DNA of 64,000 nucleotides, from assembly GCA_964059195.1 (NCBI GenBank), contig CAXKWD010000007.1, positions 1,054,001 to 1,118,000 of the forward strand, read 5' to 3'. The notes under the pieces are model-generated. The model did not search any database. It was not told the origin of the DNA and saw nothing but the letters and a program-made list of their open reading frames with translations. Below are positions 11,495 through 22,930 of this stretch, in pieces (within the stretch, counting starts at the first letter, position 1; each line of letters begins with the position of its first letter). Source of the stretch: Ectobius pallidus (taxonomy: Eukaryota; Arthropoda; Insecta; Blattodea; Ectobiidae). The position numbers were made by a program, and so were the translations under genes.

Positions 11495-12499
11495 TTATTT
11501 AATATATAAAATCGAAAGTGTGTATGTATGTTTGTTCCTTATACAAATCTACATTTCTTTACCAATTTACACGAAATTTTGCACACATACCCAGTTAAGC
11601 CCGGGAAGTAACGCGGTCAACATTAAAATTCAAACAAAATACTCCTTCCCTTGAAAATTATATAATTTCTGAGAATATTATACTGAAAAAAAAGAAATGC
11701 TGTTCAGTTCACATGACAACAGTGAATTGTTTACTGTGATTACATAGGGCCTTGGCAACTATATAGCCTATTGCTGGACTTTAACGAATTATGATTCCAT
11801 CGATGTAATATATTGGCGAAAATAATTACTGAAAAATGAAATCCACGAAAATAAAGCACAGTGTGATGCAGTCACATAACTTTCTCTTCCCTCGACATAA
11901 GAAATATTTTCTCACTTCACATTTTTATGTAGAATAAGAGGTCGCGTTGCAGGGACAACTTAAGTGTGTGAGTATGCTATATCAGAAGTCTGTAAATAAT
12001 CCTTTCCGCTGATAAGTTATCCATAGTCTACCTGTAGGCTTTGTATTAGTTGGGAAATAGGGATGTTTATCATAGGCCCTAAGCATGGGATGCAACATTT
12101 TCAGTCCTATGCTCGCAATATATTATGTCCTGGGTTTTAGGGGAGGAAAGTATGAAAGTCATACTGCATTTCTCTTTTATTTCAGCCCCGAAACGGTTGT
12201 ATGGTAACATGAGAATGAGAAATAAAATTTTCCGTCAAGTCAATACAATCTTATGTAATTTATGTTTCTTCTTATTTCAACCCCTCCCAGGCATGATGTG
12301 TAGAAGCAACGGAATGCAGCATTCGACATCCTCTATGAACCATAAAAAGCTATAGGCCTATCTAGCGTTTTCTGATGGAATCGTTTGAGTGTGATAAGTC
12401 TTTTTCTTCATTTCAAGTTTTACATACATAAAGTCCTCCATAAGTTAATTTCAAATTTAAAAATACAAAGCCCGGGCAACGCCGGGCCTTTTCAGCTAG
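11495..12499 (+). mobile_element. Non-autonomous Helitron, about 1 kb
   Basis: The 3' end has a GC-rich hairpin (GCCCGGGCAACGCCGGGC, about 12470-12487) followed by TTTTCAG and CTAG (12496-12499), then T, the hallmark of a Helitron 3' terminus inserted before T. The interior matches the reverse complement of the element at 55008-56645, for example CATAACTTTCTCT, the GATTT/CGAAACGG segment and GGRATSRTTTGAGTG. The 5' boundary near TAATATATAAAATCG is approximate. No helicase gene was seen. Confidence 0.7.
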
Positions 12500-12543
12500 T
12501 TTAATAATAAAATACTGAATTTGTAAATGTAGGCCTATTATTT

Positions 12544-12837
12544 GACCACCGGCATGGTCTTGTGGATAGCGTCGCTGACTACAGATCCGTTGGCCCGGGT
12601 TCAATCCCGGTACCTCCTCGGATTTAACTGAGGTAGGGCTGACTGGAACGGGATGCACTCAGCCTCGTGATTCAAAGTGAGGAGCTACTTGATAGAGAAG
12701 TAGCGACTCCCGTCATGGAAACCATCATGCTGACCACATGTCCCCCAATCCTGCCATCTGTCTATGGTAGGTGACGCAGCGGCCGGGTGGGAGGCCTTGT
12801 CCCTTCAGGGATGTAGCGCCACGGAGTTTAGTTTTAG
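12544..12837 (+). repeat. tRNA-derived SINE with 16-bp target duplication
   Basis: The tRNA-like head has a B box GGGTTCAATCCCGG at about 12597 and an A-box-like TGGTCTTGTGGATAGCG upstream. The body of about 230 bp ends in TTTAGTTTTAG. Flanking direct repeats TGTAGGCCTATTATTT lie at 12528-12543 and 12838-12853 and are identical, so this is a clean retrotransposition event. A reversed copy of the same family lies at 35910-36237. Confidence 0.85.
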
Positions 12838-12853
12838 TGTAGGCCTATTATTT

Positions 12854-13384
12854 ACACTGGTCCATGCGTTATTTAACTTTTCTTATAAATAGTAATAAGT
12901 GTTACAACTGAGGTAACGATTGCTTGTTTAAGTTGGCATGTCTTAGAGTATAGTAAACAAATTTGCTAACTAGTTTTTCAGTGCTAAAATAGCAACCCGG
13001 ACCCCCCTTTCTTGGGTGTATTCCATACTCCCCAACCCCCTCGGCACTTTCGACTCTCTTCTGGCTAAGCCACTGAAGGTATGACATTCACCCTTTTAAA
13101 ACCAACTGGTAGCCCTACGATAAAAAACAAAATGGCCAAAAAGATTAGTTACGCCCTTAAAGAAAAAAAAAAACTTGTTCATTTATTAGAAGCACATTTC
13201 CGATTCGATGGAGGCCTGTACGTGTACTTTTATTTTGTTCTGATGATAGCTTACCTGAATTAGGTTAACTATTTTCTCATAGACGCTATTGGTAGCACTG
13301 ATTAGAATCTGTATCTCATTCGTTTCAGCGCTTGTTCCTCCTGACAGAATATTCAATTTATGTTAAAAGAACAAAGTAAGAAAG
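12854..13384. other. Spacer, nothing recognised
   Basis: No gene or repeat recognised; short open frames here lack any protein signature. Confidence 0.5.
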
Positions 13385-13930
13385 TAATTATTAAATGCCA
13401 GAATGGTACTTAACTCAAATGCGTTTAATCGGATTTTCATGAAACTTGCGTTTAATCGGATTGTCATGAAACTTGCGGTAATCGGATTTTCATGACATTT
13501 GCTTTTCATCGGATTTTCATGAAACTTGGTATACACATTTATAACGTCCATGGGAAGAAGCCTATTGAGTTTAGACCAAATCGGTTGACTGGTACCGGAG
13601 TAATGACCAATTTAGTGGTTATATTATGGTAATAATATAAATTAATTATTAGACAGAAATTAACAAATGCAAATCAGTTCTCATGACAACATTTTGTCAA
13701 ATGTGGCTTTGGAAGTTGCAATACAGTTAGCTATAACAAATAACACTACCCATATATTCCTTCTCTTATGCTTATCAAACTAGACCTTTGTTTTTCGGTA
13801 AGCCTAACTCGGAAATCGTTTAAAAAATAACTTAATTTATGCATATCATAATTGCAATTATCGCTTATTAAACAAAGGCGTTCTGGCACTTCGTTACTTC
13901 AGTTTACCTGATTTTATTTCAATTGGAATA
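13385..13930 (+). repeat. RptB copy with a short internal tandem repeat
   Basis: Begins TAAATGCCAGAATGGTACTT. Four near-copies of a 27-33 bp phrase (TTTAATCGGATTTTCATGAA) follow at 13423-13525, then the usual TTGGTATACACATTTATAAC and GGTACCGGAGTAATGACC unit and the RptB tail. The tRNA-like block of the 8.8 kb copy is missing here. Confidence 0.6.
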
Positions 13931-15159
13931 ACGTTTCAATATAAGCAAATGCTATGACGTCACCTTGCCTTATGTAATGAAGATGATCGCATTCTAGTAA
14001 TTTATCTGTAAGTATAACTTTGAATGGTACTATATGCTTTTAAACTGAACTGCTGATCCTGGAACACGAGGGCAATAGTGGCAGCCAGTACTAAAGGCCA
14101 TTATTGGCCCCTCACTGTCCCCGCTTCAACGGCCAGTAATGGACAGTTTCTAAAGTCAAACATGTTTGAGTTTAGTGGCCGGTGGAGCGTCCAGTAACTG
14201 ATCACGTGACCTAAAAGTAGCAGTATTTTTTTTATTTTTTTTTTTTTTTAAACCTTTATTTGCTACATGCTCCATTGCACCGCCTGAAGTTGTACAAGTG
14301 TTTTGGTAATTGTGTTCAAAGCAAGTGAGAAAGGAAGCTCAGTCGAAAGTACTGTACCGGTTTTGAGAATGTACTGGCTATCGGTACTATTTTATTTTTG
14401 GGATGTACTAGATTAATGAAACAAACAACATGTATACATCAGGGAGAAAACAGGAAGCAAGGTGCGGGCCTAACCAGGGGTAGTAGAAGGAACCAAAATT
14501 CTTAAGTGGGACGGCAGAAGAAGCGATGACAAGGGTCATGAAAAGGGCGAAGAAGAAATCCCAATTAACAATTCAACAATGAACAACTATTCACAAATTT
14601 CATTATGTACATAATGTATTTACAAGAAGGTGACTCTTCAATATTTCAATAAATATATTTCTCATAAAAATTCCTAAAAAGAATTACTTCAGTATCCAAC
14701 TTCCACGTAGACAACAATTAATCCTCATAATTAATTAAATTGCAATGCCGAATGTTCCAAATCTCAATAGTTAAATCAGACTTAAATATTATTAATTCTC
14801 AGACTTATATTATTATGAGTGCTGATAATAAGTAATTTAAATTACCAAATTCAAAATATGCAGTATAAGAGTTATTAATATTGCTAGAGCCTATATGAAA
14901 TCCTAATTCACTTAAGAATGTAGGTGAAGTCAAATGTACATAGAGTGTTCTATTAGAGAATAATTCCAATATACAAACAAATATAAATGCCTATAAGGAT
15001 GTAAGATGCTTTTACATCCTAGAAATGACTAGGCCATGAATGAATTCAAAAATGTATTAAAGAATTTATCTCTTAGATTCACTCCACTATAAATTACTTA
15101 CGGGTATGAAAATCTTTGAATAGCTGCAGCAACTAATCTTATCAGTTCAACATTTCTAA
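13931..15159. other. Non-coding, with a T-rich tract
   Basis: A T-rich tract lies at 14225-14251. No coding or repeat structure recognised up to the 5' border of the LINE at about 15160, whose exact 5' end I could not place. Confidence 0.45.
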
Positions 15160-16753
15160 ACAAGAACAAGACATCTGTAACACCATTCAGATGGTGCAAC
15201 ATTACATGTACTGATGTAATCCAAGCTGTTTCTACGCTTAAATCTTCTAAATCTGAAGATTTATATGGAATTTCAAATTTTTTTGTTAAGCAGATAATCA
15301 CATCTATCGCTCTACCTTTGACAATGTTCATTAATGCTTGTTTACATGAAGGAAACTTTCCTTGCAAACTCAAGGTAGCCAAAGTAATACCGTTATTTAA
15401 GAATGGTAGTCGCAAGAATGTTGGGAATTACAGACCTATTTCTTTAGTACCTGTCTTCTCAAAGATTTTTGAGAAATGTTTTAAAGCTCAGATTTATAAC
15501 TATTTTGAAACTTCCTCTCTTTTCTTTTCCAAACAGTATGGTTTCAGACCTAAATGATCGACTTGCGATGCTATTGAGGACATAATATCTGCTATATTAT
15601 CTAACTTTGATAATGGTTTAGTTACATCTGCTATCATGTGTGACCTCAGTAAGGCGTTTGATTGCGTCGACCATGGCCTTCTATTGGATAAGTTGAAATA
15701 CTATGGTATTATAAACTCTGAACTCAAGTTTTTAAAGTCTTATCTGAGTAATCGAAAACAGATGGTTTTTGTCAATGACACTCCATCTGATGAAACCAAC
15801 ATTATATATGGTGTCCCTCAAGGATCTGTACTGGGCCCTTTTTTAGTTCTTGTTTTTATAAATGATTTGGGTGTTAACGTCTCAGTCAACTCAGTCATGT
15901 TTGCTGATGATGTAACGTTTTTTGCGTCTGATGTTTCACTGAATAATCTAAACCTTATAATGAGTAAGGCAATTGCGGAGGCAGCCTCTTGGTATGATAC
16001 TAATCAATTACTTCTGAATGTTCAAAAAAACAAGTGTATAAACTTTTCACTAAAAAAAAGAGAATTATTCTGAGGAAGATAGTGTTATGTTATTAGGAAT
16101 GGTTTTAGATACTAGAATGACTTGGACTGATCATGTTGATCATGTCTCCAAAAAACTATCGAGAGTCTTATACCAATTAAGATACCTGAGAGATGTTATT
16201 CCGAACCACTACCTCAGAACTGTATACTTTGCATTGTTTCATAGTGTTCTGTGCTATGGTTTGTTGTTCTGGGGTAATTCCTCAAGCATAAACTCAATAC
16301 TTCTATTACAAAAGAAGGCTATAAGAATTATGAACTTTAGTTGTTATAATGATCATTGCAAACCTCTGTTTATAGAAAACAGAATTTTGACTGTTGTAAA
16401 CCAGTATATTTATGTATGTTTAGTTTATGTCAAACAGAGGCATAGCAGCCTAAAAACGGTCACCAAGTTCATAGTTATAATACAAGATGGAGACATCAAT
16501 TGTATCCAGAACAGAATCGACTTAGTTGTACCATGTCATCCTTTAAATCTGTTTCTGCACGCATGTTTAATATGTTGCCTCGCAGTGCTATTGACGTAAA
16601 CTTGAAGACTTTCAAAAAAAATTGTTCACAACTGGTTATTCCATAACCCATTCTATAACTTAACTGAATTTTATGAATCTGAACACTCTACTATTATTTT
16701 CTAGTTTTTATACTAAGACGTGATCTGTAACAATTTTTGTTCTTTGGTCAAAT

Positions 16754-16757
<4 letters not shown>
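15160..16757 (+). pseudogene. Non-LTR retrotransposon reverse transcriptase, broken
   Basis: Encodes most of an RT domain of a LINE (Jockey/CR1-like by overall look; clade not certain). Motifs in order are KVIPLFKNG and NYRPISLVPVFSK (RT1/2 region, 15370-15460), YGFRPK then an in-frame TGA at 15555-15557, SKAFDCVDH (15650), GVPQGSVLGP (15810) and the catalytic MFADDVTFF (15897). A frameshift in the A-run near 16057 moves the frame; the C-terminal part continues at 16087 with GMVLDTRMTWTDHVDHVS and GLLFWGNSS. At least two more frame changes lie before MFNMLPRSAIDVNLKTFKK (about 16563-16617). No endonuclease domain is present, so the copy is 5' truncated, as is usual for LINEs. It cannot make a full protein. 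Confidence 0.85.

Positions 16758-16788
<31 letters not shown>
16758..16788 (+). other. Poly(A) tail of the LINE copy
   Basis: A run of 31 A directly downstream of the RT pseudogene, consistent with target-primed reverse transcription of a polyadenylated transcript. Confidence 0.8.
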
Positions 16789-16791
<3 letters not shown>

Positions 16792-18117
16792 AACACGTAA
16801 ACCACATATTCCATTGAGGAACTATTCCACAATTCAAATTATTACAATTACTATATAAGATCAATATTCTATTAAAGAATATACCAAAACTCCAATAATT
16901 GTAAATTTTGTATAAGGGTAGTCTATGATTCGCCTAGCTGCCTGAAATAACTAGGAAAATAAGCAAAGGGATTATTGTATTGCAGACAAAAAGTTGCAAG
17001 TTCTCAATAACTATAAATTTATATAAAGCTATAGCTTACTTTGGAATAGGAGAAAAGTCTAGAAAAACCAATTGAGAGCAATAGAGTTTATAAAATATTT
17101 TAAAGTGCCCAAAAACAGTAAATTCGTTGAAGCGAACGCAGATAATAACTTCCGAAAGGCAGAAACAATAGAAAAATAATAAGTTAAGAGAAACAGTATC
17201 TACAGCAGTATATTCAAATTTTCAATAACAGAATATTTGTACAAGCAGGAAAATAACTTTGGAATAGCCGAAGACAGAAATAGGTAGGAAAATAATTTAA
17301 AAAAAAAATTATACAAACATATTCCAGAATTCAATTACTATAAGTTCGTATAAACCAATGAATAACTTTGAAATGGCTGAAATTATGGGAACAATAAGTT
17401 AAGTGAAATTGTAATTGTAGAAAAATATGCAAGAGTACAAATATCTTTAAATTAGTACTAAAATATGATTACGTTTAGAATACTGAAAATGATTAGATAA
17501 ATACTATGAGGTCAATATCCCATTAAGGACGTATTCCAAAATTATTTCACTCCAGAAGTTTATTTAAAAAACCCAAATAGTCGAGTGATGCAAAATTCTT
17601 TAATAATTAAGACGTGAAATACGGCAGCTATAACAAGGTTAATTTTGTTTACTTTACTTTCTATGGAAAAATCTCGTAGCATATAGGGCTAATAAATTGC
17701 TGGACTTCACTTTCTTAGAGGGTTTAGATATCAACAATTATGTATATATATATCAAGAACAGATTACGTCAGAAAATTAAGGTGACTGGCTAGAAATTTT
17801 ATAGTTTAAACATTAGTAACTATTCCCCATAGCGTATTAAATTTTCAGACCTATGGATAACACAACATATGTGCACCGCCGTGAAATACAATTTTTCCAT
17901 GCAGGATACTAATTATAATTTTTAAGACACTAATAGCAGGGACTTATTAACCAGAGTAAATAACAATATCTTCTTGAACTTACGTAACGGTATCTATTCA
18001 GGCATATGTACGTAATTCTATAATTAGAATGGTTGGAAATACGACCAGATAAGTATTATTGATTGCTGCTTAAGATATCTCACGGCAACAAGAGTGAATA
18101 GCCCCGCCGTCAAATAG
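16789..18117. other. AT-rich stretch, nothing recognised
   Basis: Strongly AT-rich, no open frames of note, no clear repeats. Confidence 0.5.
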
Positions 18118-18978
18118 AAAAAATCCCTTTAGGCAGGCCTACAGGCGGAGGTAGATTTCGAAGTGCGTTTGGTTTAATTTATTGTCGCTGCATAGCACTC
18201 TTCTTCTTTAGCCTTGGCATGGCAAACCTGCAGTAATAAGAACTGAATTCGGTAAAGAGGAAGAGCCTACAATCATTTGTTTTGACAACAAGAATAGGAT
18301 ATAATATTCTGGGAGGCCGTGCGCAAGATCAGCAATGAATAAAATTAGCAAAGCCGCTAAACAAGACAAAATTATGATATTATAATAATTCTTTTAAGTG
18401 TTATTATTTTCAAACATTAAAATATCGCGTCATATGAGAGCTATCAAGAAACTATTTAGTGATTTGTAGAGTACTCATCAAGAGCTTTTCAACGATACCC
18501 CACAAGACGTGGCTTCAAAAGTTTCGAATTTTCATCCCCCACCCCACCCCCACCCCCACCCCCACCCTCACTCGAACCCCCGAATCGTTGGTGTCACTGT
18601 GAACTCCATAGGGAGTACTCTAATTTATTCAAACAAAGTTTCCCTCTATACTTCATAGGGGCCGAGATATAAATGTTTTAAAATTTCAACCCCCTCCCCC
18701 GACCACCCCCTTGGGCCAATTTTGCCCATTAACGAACTTGTCCGAACTATTGGGCCTAGAAATAACATAATAAAATTTGGTTCAAATATCTTCAAAATTA
18801 CGGCCGCTATCGTGTAAAGATGTATATATATATATATATAAATATCACAAATTTTTTTTTGAACGGGCGGTGGTTTCGTACTTAGGGGAGCATGAAACGT
18901 AAAGATATGAAAGAATTTTTCGAAAATCATAACATGGTATCCATTGCAATAGGTAGATTTTTCTTCGAAATCTACCTA
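18118..18978 (-). repeat. RptC interspersed repeat, reversed copy
   Basis: Starts AAAAATCCCTTTAGGCAGGC, contains a C-rich tract (CCCCA repeats, 18539-18566), and ends in a hairpin, AGGTAGATTT followed by CTTCGAAATCTACCT (18951-18976). It matches 58097-58829 in the same orientation and 20248-21420 in the opposite one. No coding capacity was recognised. The terminal hairpin and the AATCTACCT motif at both ends suggest a DNA transposon, but no target duplication was found. Confidence 0.6.
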
Positions 18979-19761
18979 AAACAACATTTTAACCACGTAA
19001 AGAGAGCTGCTATAATTTCAATAAAAAGCTAGAACTATTCAAGGAATTCAATGTTAACTAATCAGCAAGAATATCACAGTTCACAATAGTATAGCCAATA
19101 ACTTTTACAATCCATCAGAATTTAATGCCATGAAATACTTTCGGACAGGACCCTCAATATTAACAGTGCTGGCATACATTGCGTGAGATATACGATTCTA
19201 AAGCAAAATGTCGATACAGAGAATAAGTATACATTCAATTAAATCTTTCAGACATCTACGCATGTTACTTGGCAGAATAAATAACTTCCTGGCAGATGGA
19301 TACTGGCTAAAATTACCTTACTAAATTCCATATAGTGTGTGTGTGCTATAAATGGATTGCCGTGAGGAAAAATGATTACCTACCGCAACACAATAAATCA
19401 ATCACGTTATAATGAGTGAATTCCCCAAACTCACGAGGATTGCCCACCAAAAATATTATTACTTTATCACTTCATTAATACAAGTCTGAATTAAGAATTA
19501 ACATGATATAATGCTATAGAAGACAAAATTTACCCAGAAGGGGTTCTAACGCAATCGAATAAATATCATTTATTCTAAGGGTGTTCCATCATATTTTCAC
19601 TCACCAATTTTCACCAAAAGGGTGGCCGCAAAGCGAAACACGAACGATTACGTCAGCAAGAAAAACATATGAAGCATGAAAAATTACGTCAGCAAAGGAA
19701 CTGAAACACACCTAAGAGATTACAGTACCTGTCAAATGAAAAATACAAGTTAATTTTCCAG
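18979..19761. other. AT-rich flank of the MADF-like exon
   Basis: No feature recognised apart from the splice acceptor at its end (TTAATTTTCCAG, ending 19761). Confidence 0.4.
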
Positions 19762-19878
19762 ACACCTATCAGAACTACGAGCTGCTGTGGAACATTCGTC
19801 ATGAGGATTATGCTAACAAGACTAAAAAGGTAAATACCATGGTGAAGCTGAGGATTGATCTCATTGGACTTGATATAG
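19762..19878 (+). CDS. Possible MADF-domain exon (partial)
   Basis: The stretch is bounded by a good acceptor (TTTTCCAG, ending 19761) and a donor (GTAAAC at 19879). Read with a phase-1/phase-2 border it gives 38 full codons, including YQNYELLWNIRHEDYANKTK. MADF domains carry this pattern: an aromatic/acidic stretch, ELLW, a D-Y-x-N-K-T-K-K motif, then a helix. MADF proteins bind DNA and include transcription factors, and MADF genes also accompany some PIF/Harbinger transposons. No partner exon was found nearby. RptC copies in opposite orientation flank it. It may be a real gene's exon or a transposon relic. Confidence 0.45.
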
Positions 19879-20247
19879 GTAAACCAGATTTAAGTTTTTA
19901 AGAGCCCGTATAATGGCTATTAAGACCACCTGCAGAAGTGAGCCGATGAAAGTTGTTTTAGGTCTACTGACCGGCTGGTTCATTGGCGGCCACTTCTGGC
20001 AACCAGTACTTGCAGTCACTATTGTCTTCGTGTGCAAGAGCCTTATGGGAAGCTCTACAGTGAAAACGGAATGCAAACACAAATCCTAAAATTAGAGAAA
20101 GAATAGGCCTAACAAAGTTTATTCAGTATAGCAATAAATAAATAAATAGAAGAATGAGAAATCAGAACGTAAATAAATTAGAATTAGTCGTAATGCAATC
20201 AGATGTCTATTTATGGGATGCGCTTTTTTTGATAATTCGTTGTTTTT
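19879..20247. other. Flank of the MADF-like exon, nothing recognised
   Basis: An open stretch exists on the minus strand at 19861-20082 but resembles no protein I know and overlaps the exon; not called. Confidence 0.4.
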
Positions 20248-21420
20248 TAGGTAGAATTTGAAGAAAAATCTACCTATTGCAATCGATACCACGTCATGAC
20301 TTTCGAAAAATTTTCATATCTTTGCGTTTCATGCCTCCCTAAGTACGAAACCACCGCCCGTTCAAAATTTTTTTGTGATATTTAAATATATATACATATT
20401 ATTCGGGGGTTTTGGGGTACGAGCGGGGATGGGGGGATGGAAATTATAAATTTTTGAAACCACGAATATAAAGTCATTATACGCTAGCGGCCGTAATTTT
20501 CAGATATTTGAACCAAATTTTATTACATGATTTCTAGGCCCAATAGTTCGGACAAGTCCGTTAATGAGCAAAATTGCCCCAAGAAGGGCGGTTGGGGGTT
20601 AAAAATTTGAAAAATTTATATCTCTGCTCCTATAAAGTATAAAGGAAACTTTAATACTTCCTCTGCCCGTACCATAGGTACTATAGGTAAAGGAAGTAGT
20701 CTATTGTTTTCGATCCCCAAATTCGAAGTTGAGTTTTTGACATAAATACACGTTTTGAGGCCCCCTGAATCCAAAAATGCTATTTTTGGAAACATGTCTG
20801 TGTGTCAGTGTGTCTTACTGTGTGTGTGGAAAGTCTGTGAACAGGCTACCTCCAAAACGGAAAATCGTATGAAAACAAAATTTTGTATTTGGGTCAGGTA
20901 CGTTCTGAAGATGTGAGTCAAAGATTGGCGATAAGTTTCTCTTATTTTTAAGGGGACTTTACATGAAGAAATTTTCGTTTTTCGCGATTTTCTCGAAAAC
21001 GGCTCTAACGATTTTCTTTAAAGTTTGCACATGTGTTCCCTTTACTGAGAGCTAAAATTTTTATTTCAAACTTAGAGTGCTCCCTATGGAGTTCCCTGTG
21101 ACACGAACGATTCGGTGGTTTTGGGGGTACGAGTGGGGGTGGGGGGATGGAAATTCGAAATTTTTGAAATCACGTCTTGTGGGGTATCGTTGAAAATCTC
21201 TTTATGAGTACCGTTCTGTACAAATCAATAACTAGTTTCTCGATAGCTTTCAAATAGGGCGAGATTTGAATGTTTGAAAAAGAACTCTTTTCTCTTTTTT
21301 GCAGTAATTGCGGGTTTGTCATGCCAAAGCTAAAGAAGAAGACTGCTGCGCAGCGACAATAAATTAAACCAAAAGCACTTCGAAATCTACCTCAGGCAAT
21401 AGGCCTGCCTAAAGGGATTT
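20248..21420 (+). repeat. RptC interspersed repeat, longest copy
   Basis: Starts with the hairpin TAGGTAGAATTTGAAGAAAA and ends AAATCTACCTCAGGCAATAG then GCCTGCCTAAAGGGATTTT. It has about 450 bp (20650-21100) absent from the other two copies, with TCTCGAAAACGGCTCTAACG and short GTGT tracts. That segment resembles parts of the RptA 3' region (CGTTAGAGCC near 33775). Confidence 0.6.
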
Positions 21421-21428
21421 TTATATTT

Positions 21429-21860
21429 ATATTTTATTAAGTGTCAATAAGGTACCGGTACTTTATAAGACAACATTTTACAGCTTTGGAAATTGCTTTT
21501 CACATATGCTTATCAAACTCGATCGTTAAACTGAGCGAAGTGGCCAAGAAGCTAATATTTTGGACTCGCATTCAGGAAGTCCCCTGCCAAATCCCGTAGC
21601 CTGCCATTTGACTTTTTATTTTTTTTTATTACTTTTATGTGCGTGTGCGAGTGTCGAGTTATCACAAATCTGCATAGTTCTACTGATGCTGGACGATAAT
21701 TAATCTGATTTTTTTTAATGCTAGACCATTGTGCTTCAGTAAGTCCTGCTTAATGTATCAATCTGAAACTTAACTCGGAAATCGATAAAAAAAACTTAAT
21801 TTTCTGCATATCACAATTGGATGAAGCATTCTGGCATCGGTTTACCTGAATCTATTTTTT
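21429..21860 (+). repeat. RptB, degraded copy
   Basis: Begins TTAAGTGTCAATAAGGTACC, lacks the tandem units, but keeps the tRNA-like block (ACTGAGCGAAGTGGCCAAGA) and the tail ATCACAAATCTGCATAGTTC. It abuts RptC directly. Confidence 0.5.
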
Positions 21861-22179
21861 GTAACGCTCCCTTTACTGAGCTTAAAATTACTAAAACATT
21901 GTAAACTTAGTATAGGCCTGTCTATTATAAATCATGTCTATGCAAACTGGTGGACTAGAGTACTGTAATGTTACTTACGACCAGCAGCTAATAGGACTGA
22001 AGCTTGCCACATGCATATGAGCAGGATGCATAGCATGGTCATGTGTGACGCCATCTTGATTGGATTTTTCCTGAAAACAACAATAACAAATTGTCAGAAT
22101 GCCTGATGTCCCTTATATTGCTTGCTAGCTTTGCCTCTACAATACCCCAGATGGGTAATGAATGATTTAGGTAGGACTT

Positions 22180-22440
22180 ATGGTGACAAACCGTCCCAGG
22201 ACTGTTCCAGTTCCCGAATTTTGTGCATAAAGTAAGTTTCCTTGGGGCCGTTTACAGAAGCATTTCACAATTTCATGGAAAAGTTTATTGCAACAGATAC
22301 AGCGAGTGTTCAGATATTTTTCAACATATTCGCCAACGGAATTGAGACATTTTTCATTCCGTGGGACCAACATTTGAATACCTGTGTCGGAGAAGTCCGC
22401 CGCCTGGGATTGGAACTATTATGTGGCACCATGACCGCCT
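22180..22440 (-). pseudogene. Mariner transposase C-terminus, remnant
   Basis: On the minus strand one frame reads AADFSDTGIQMLVPRNEKCL, then NSVGEYVEK. This matches the general pattern at the end of mariner transposases (F-x-x-G-I-x-x-L-x-x-R-W-x-K-C-I-x-x-x-G-x-Y-x-E). The tryptophan normally before K-C is replaced by N-E. Everything upstream of this end is missing and no TIR was seen. The assignment rests on pattern only. Confidence 0.4.
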
Positions 22441-22460
22441 CTTTGTCATTCTCTATCATT

Positions 22461-22930
22461 TCGGGAATAGCATAGTGTATAAGGTCACAACTACATTGTT
22501 CGAATCGACTCCCATGACGTTCCGGATCAAAGGGCCTAACTAGGTCGGATCAAACGGCCTAACTAGGCGTCAGGATGAATCGGGAATAGCATAGTGTATA
22601 AGGTCACAACTACATTGTTCGATTCGACTCCCATGACGTTCCGGATCAAAGGGCCTAACTAGGTCGGATCAAAAGGCCTAAATATGCGTCAGGATGAACC
22701 GGGAATAGCATAGTGTATAAGGGCGTAATTACATTATTCGAATCGACTCCCATGACATCACAGGACGTCCCGGATGAAAGGTCATAAGTATAGAGACTGT
22801 TCCTGTTGCGTAACGGGAATACTGACCATAGGGCCTAAATCCTAAACAAGGCGTTTGGATGAATCTGGAATAGCACAGAGCAAAAGGGCGTAATTACATT
22901 ATTCGTCATATGACAAAAGGGCCTAACTAG
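22461..22930. repeat. 119-bp minisatellite, about four units
   Basis: GGGAATAGCATAGTGTATAA recurs at 22462, 22581 and 22700 (period 119), and as a weaker form at about 22865. Each unit also contains CCATGACGTTCCGGATCAAA and one or two GGCCTAACTAGG phrases. The first two units are nearly identical; the last two are diverged and the third spacing is longer (about 165). Confidence 0.8.

Noticed and set aside
15098..15415. Minus-strand open frame of 105 codons
   Set aside because: Lies opposite the LINE RT frame, which has clear RT motifs; the minus frame has none.
22461..22930. CRISPR-like array
   Set aside because: Units of 119 bp with no short-repeat/spacer pattern, in a eukaryotic genome; it is a minisatellite.
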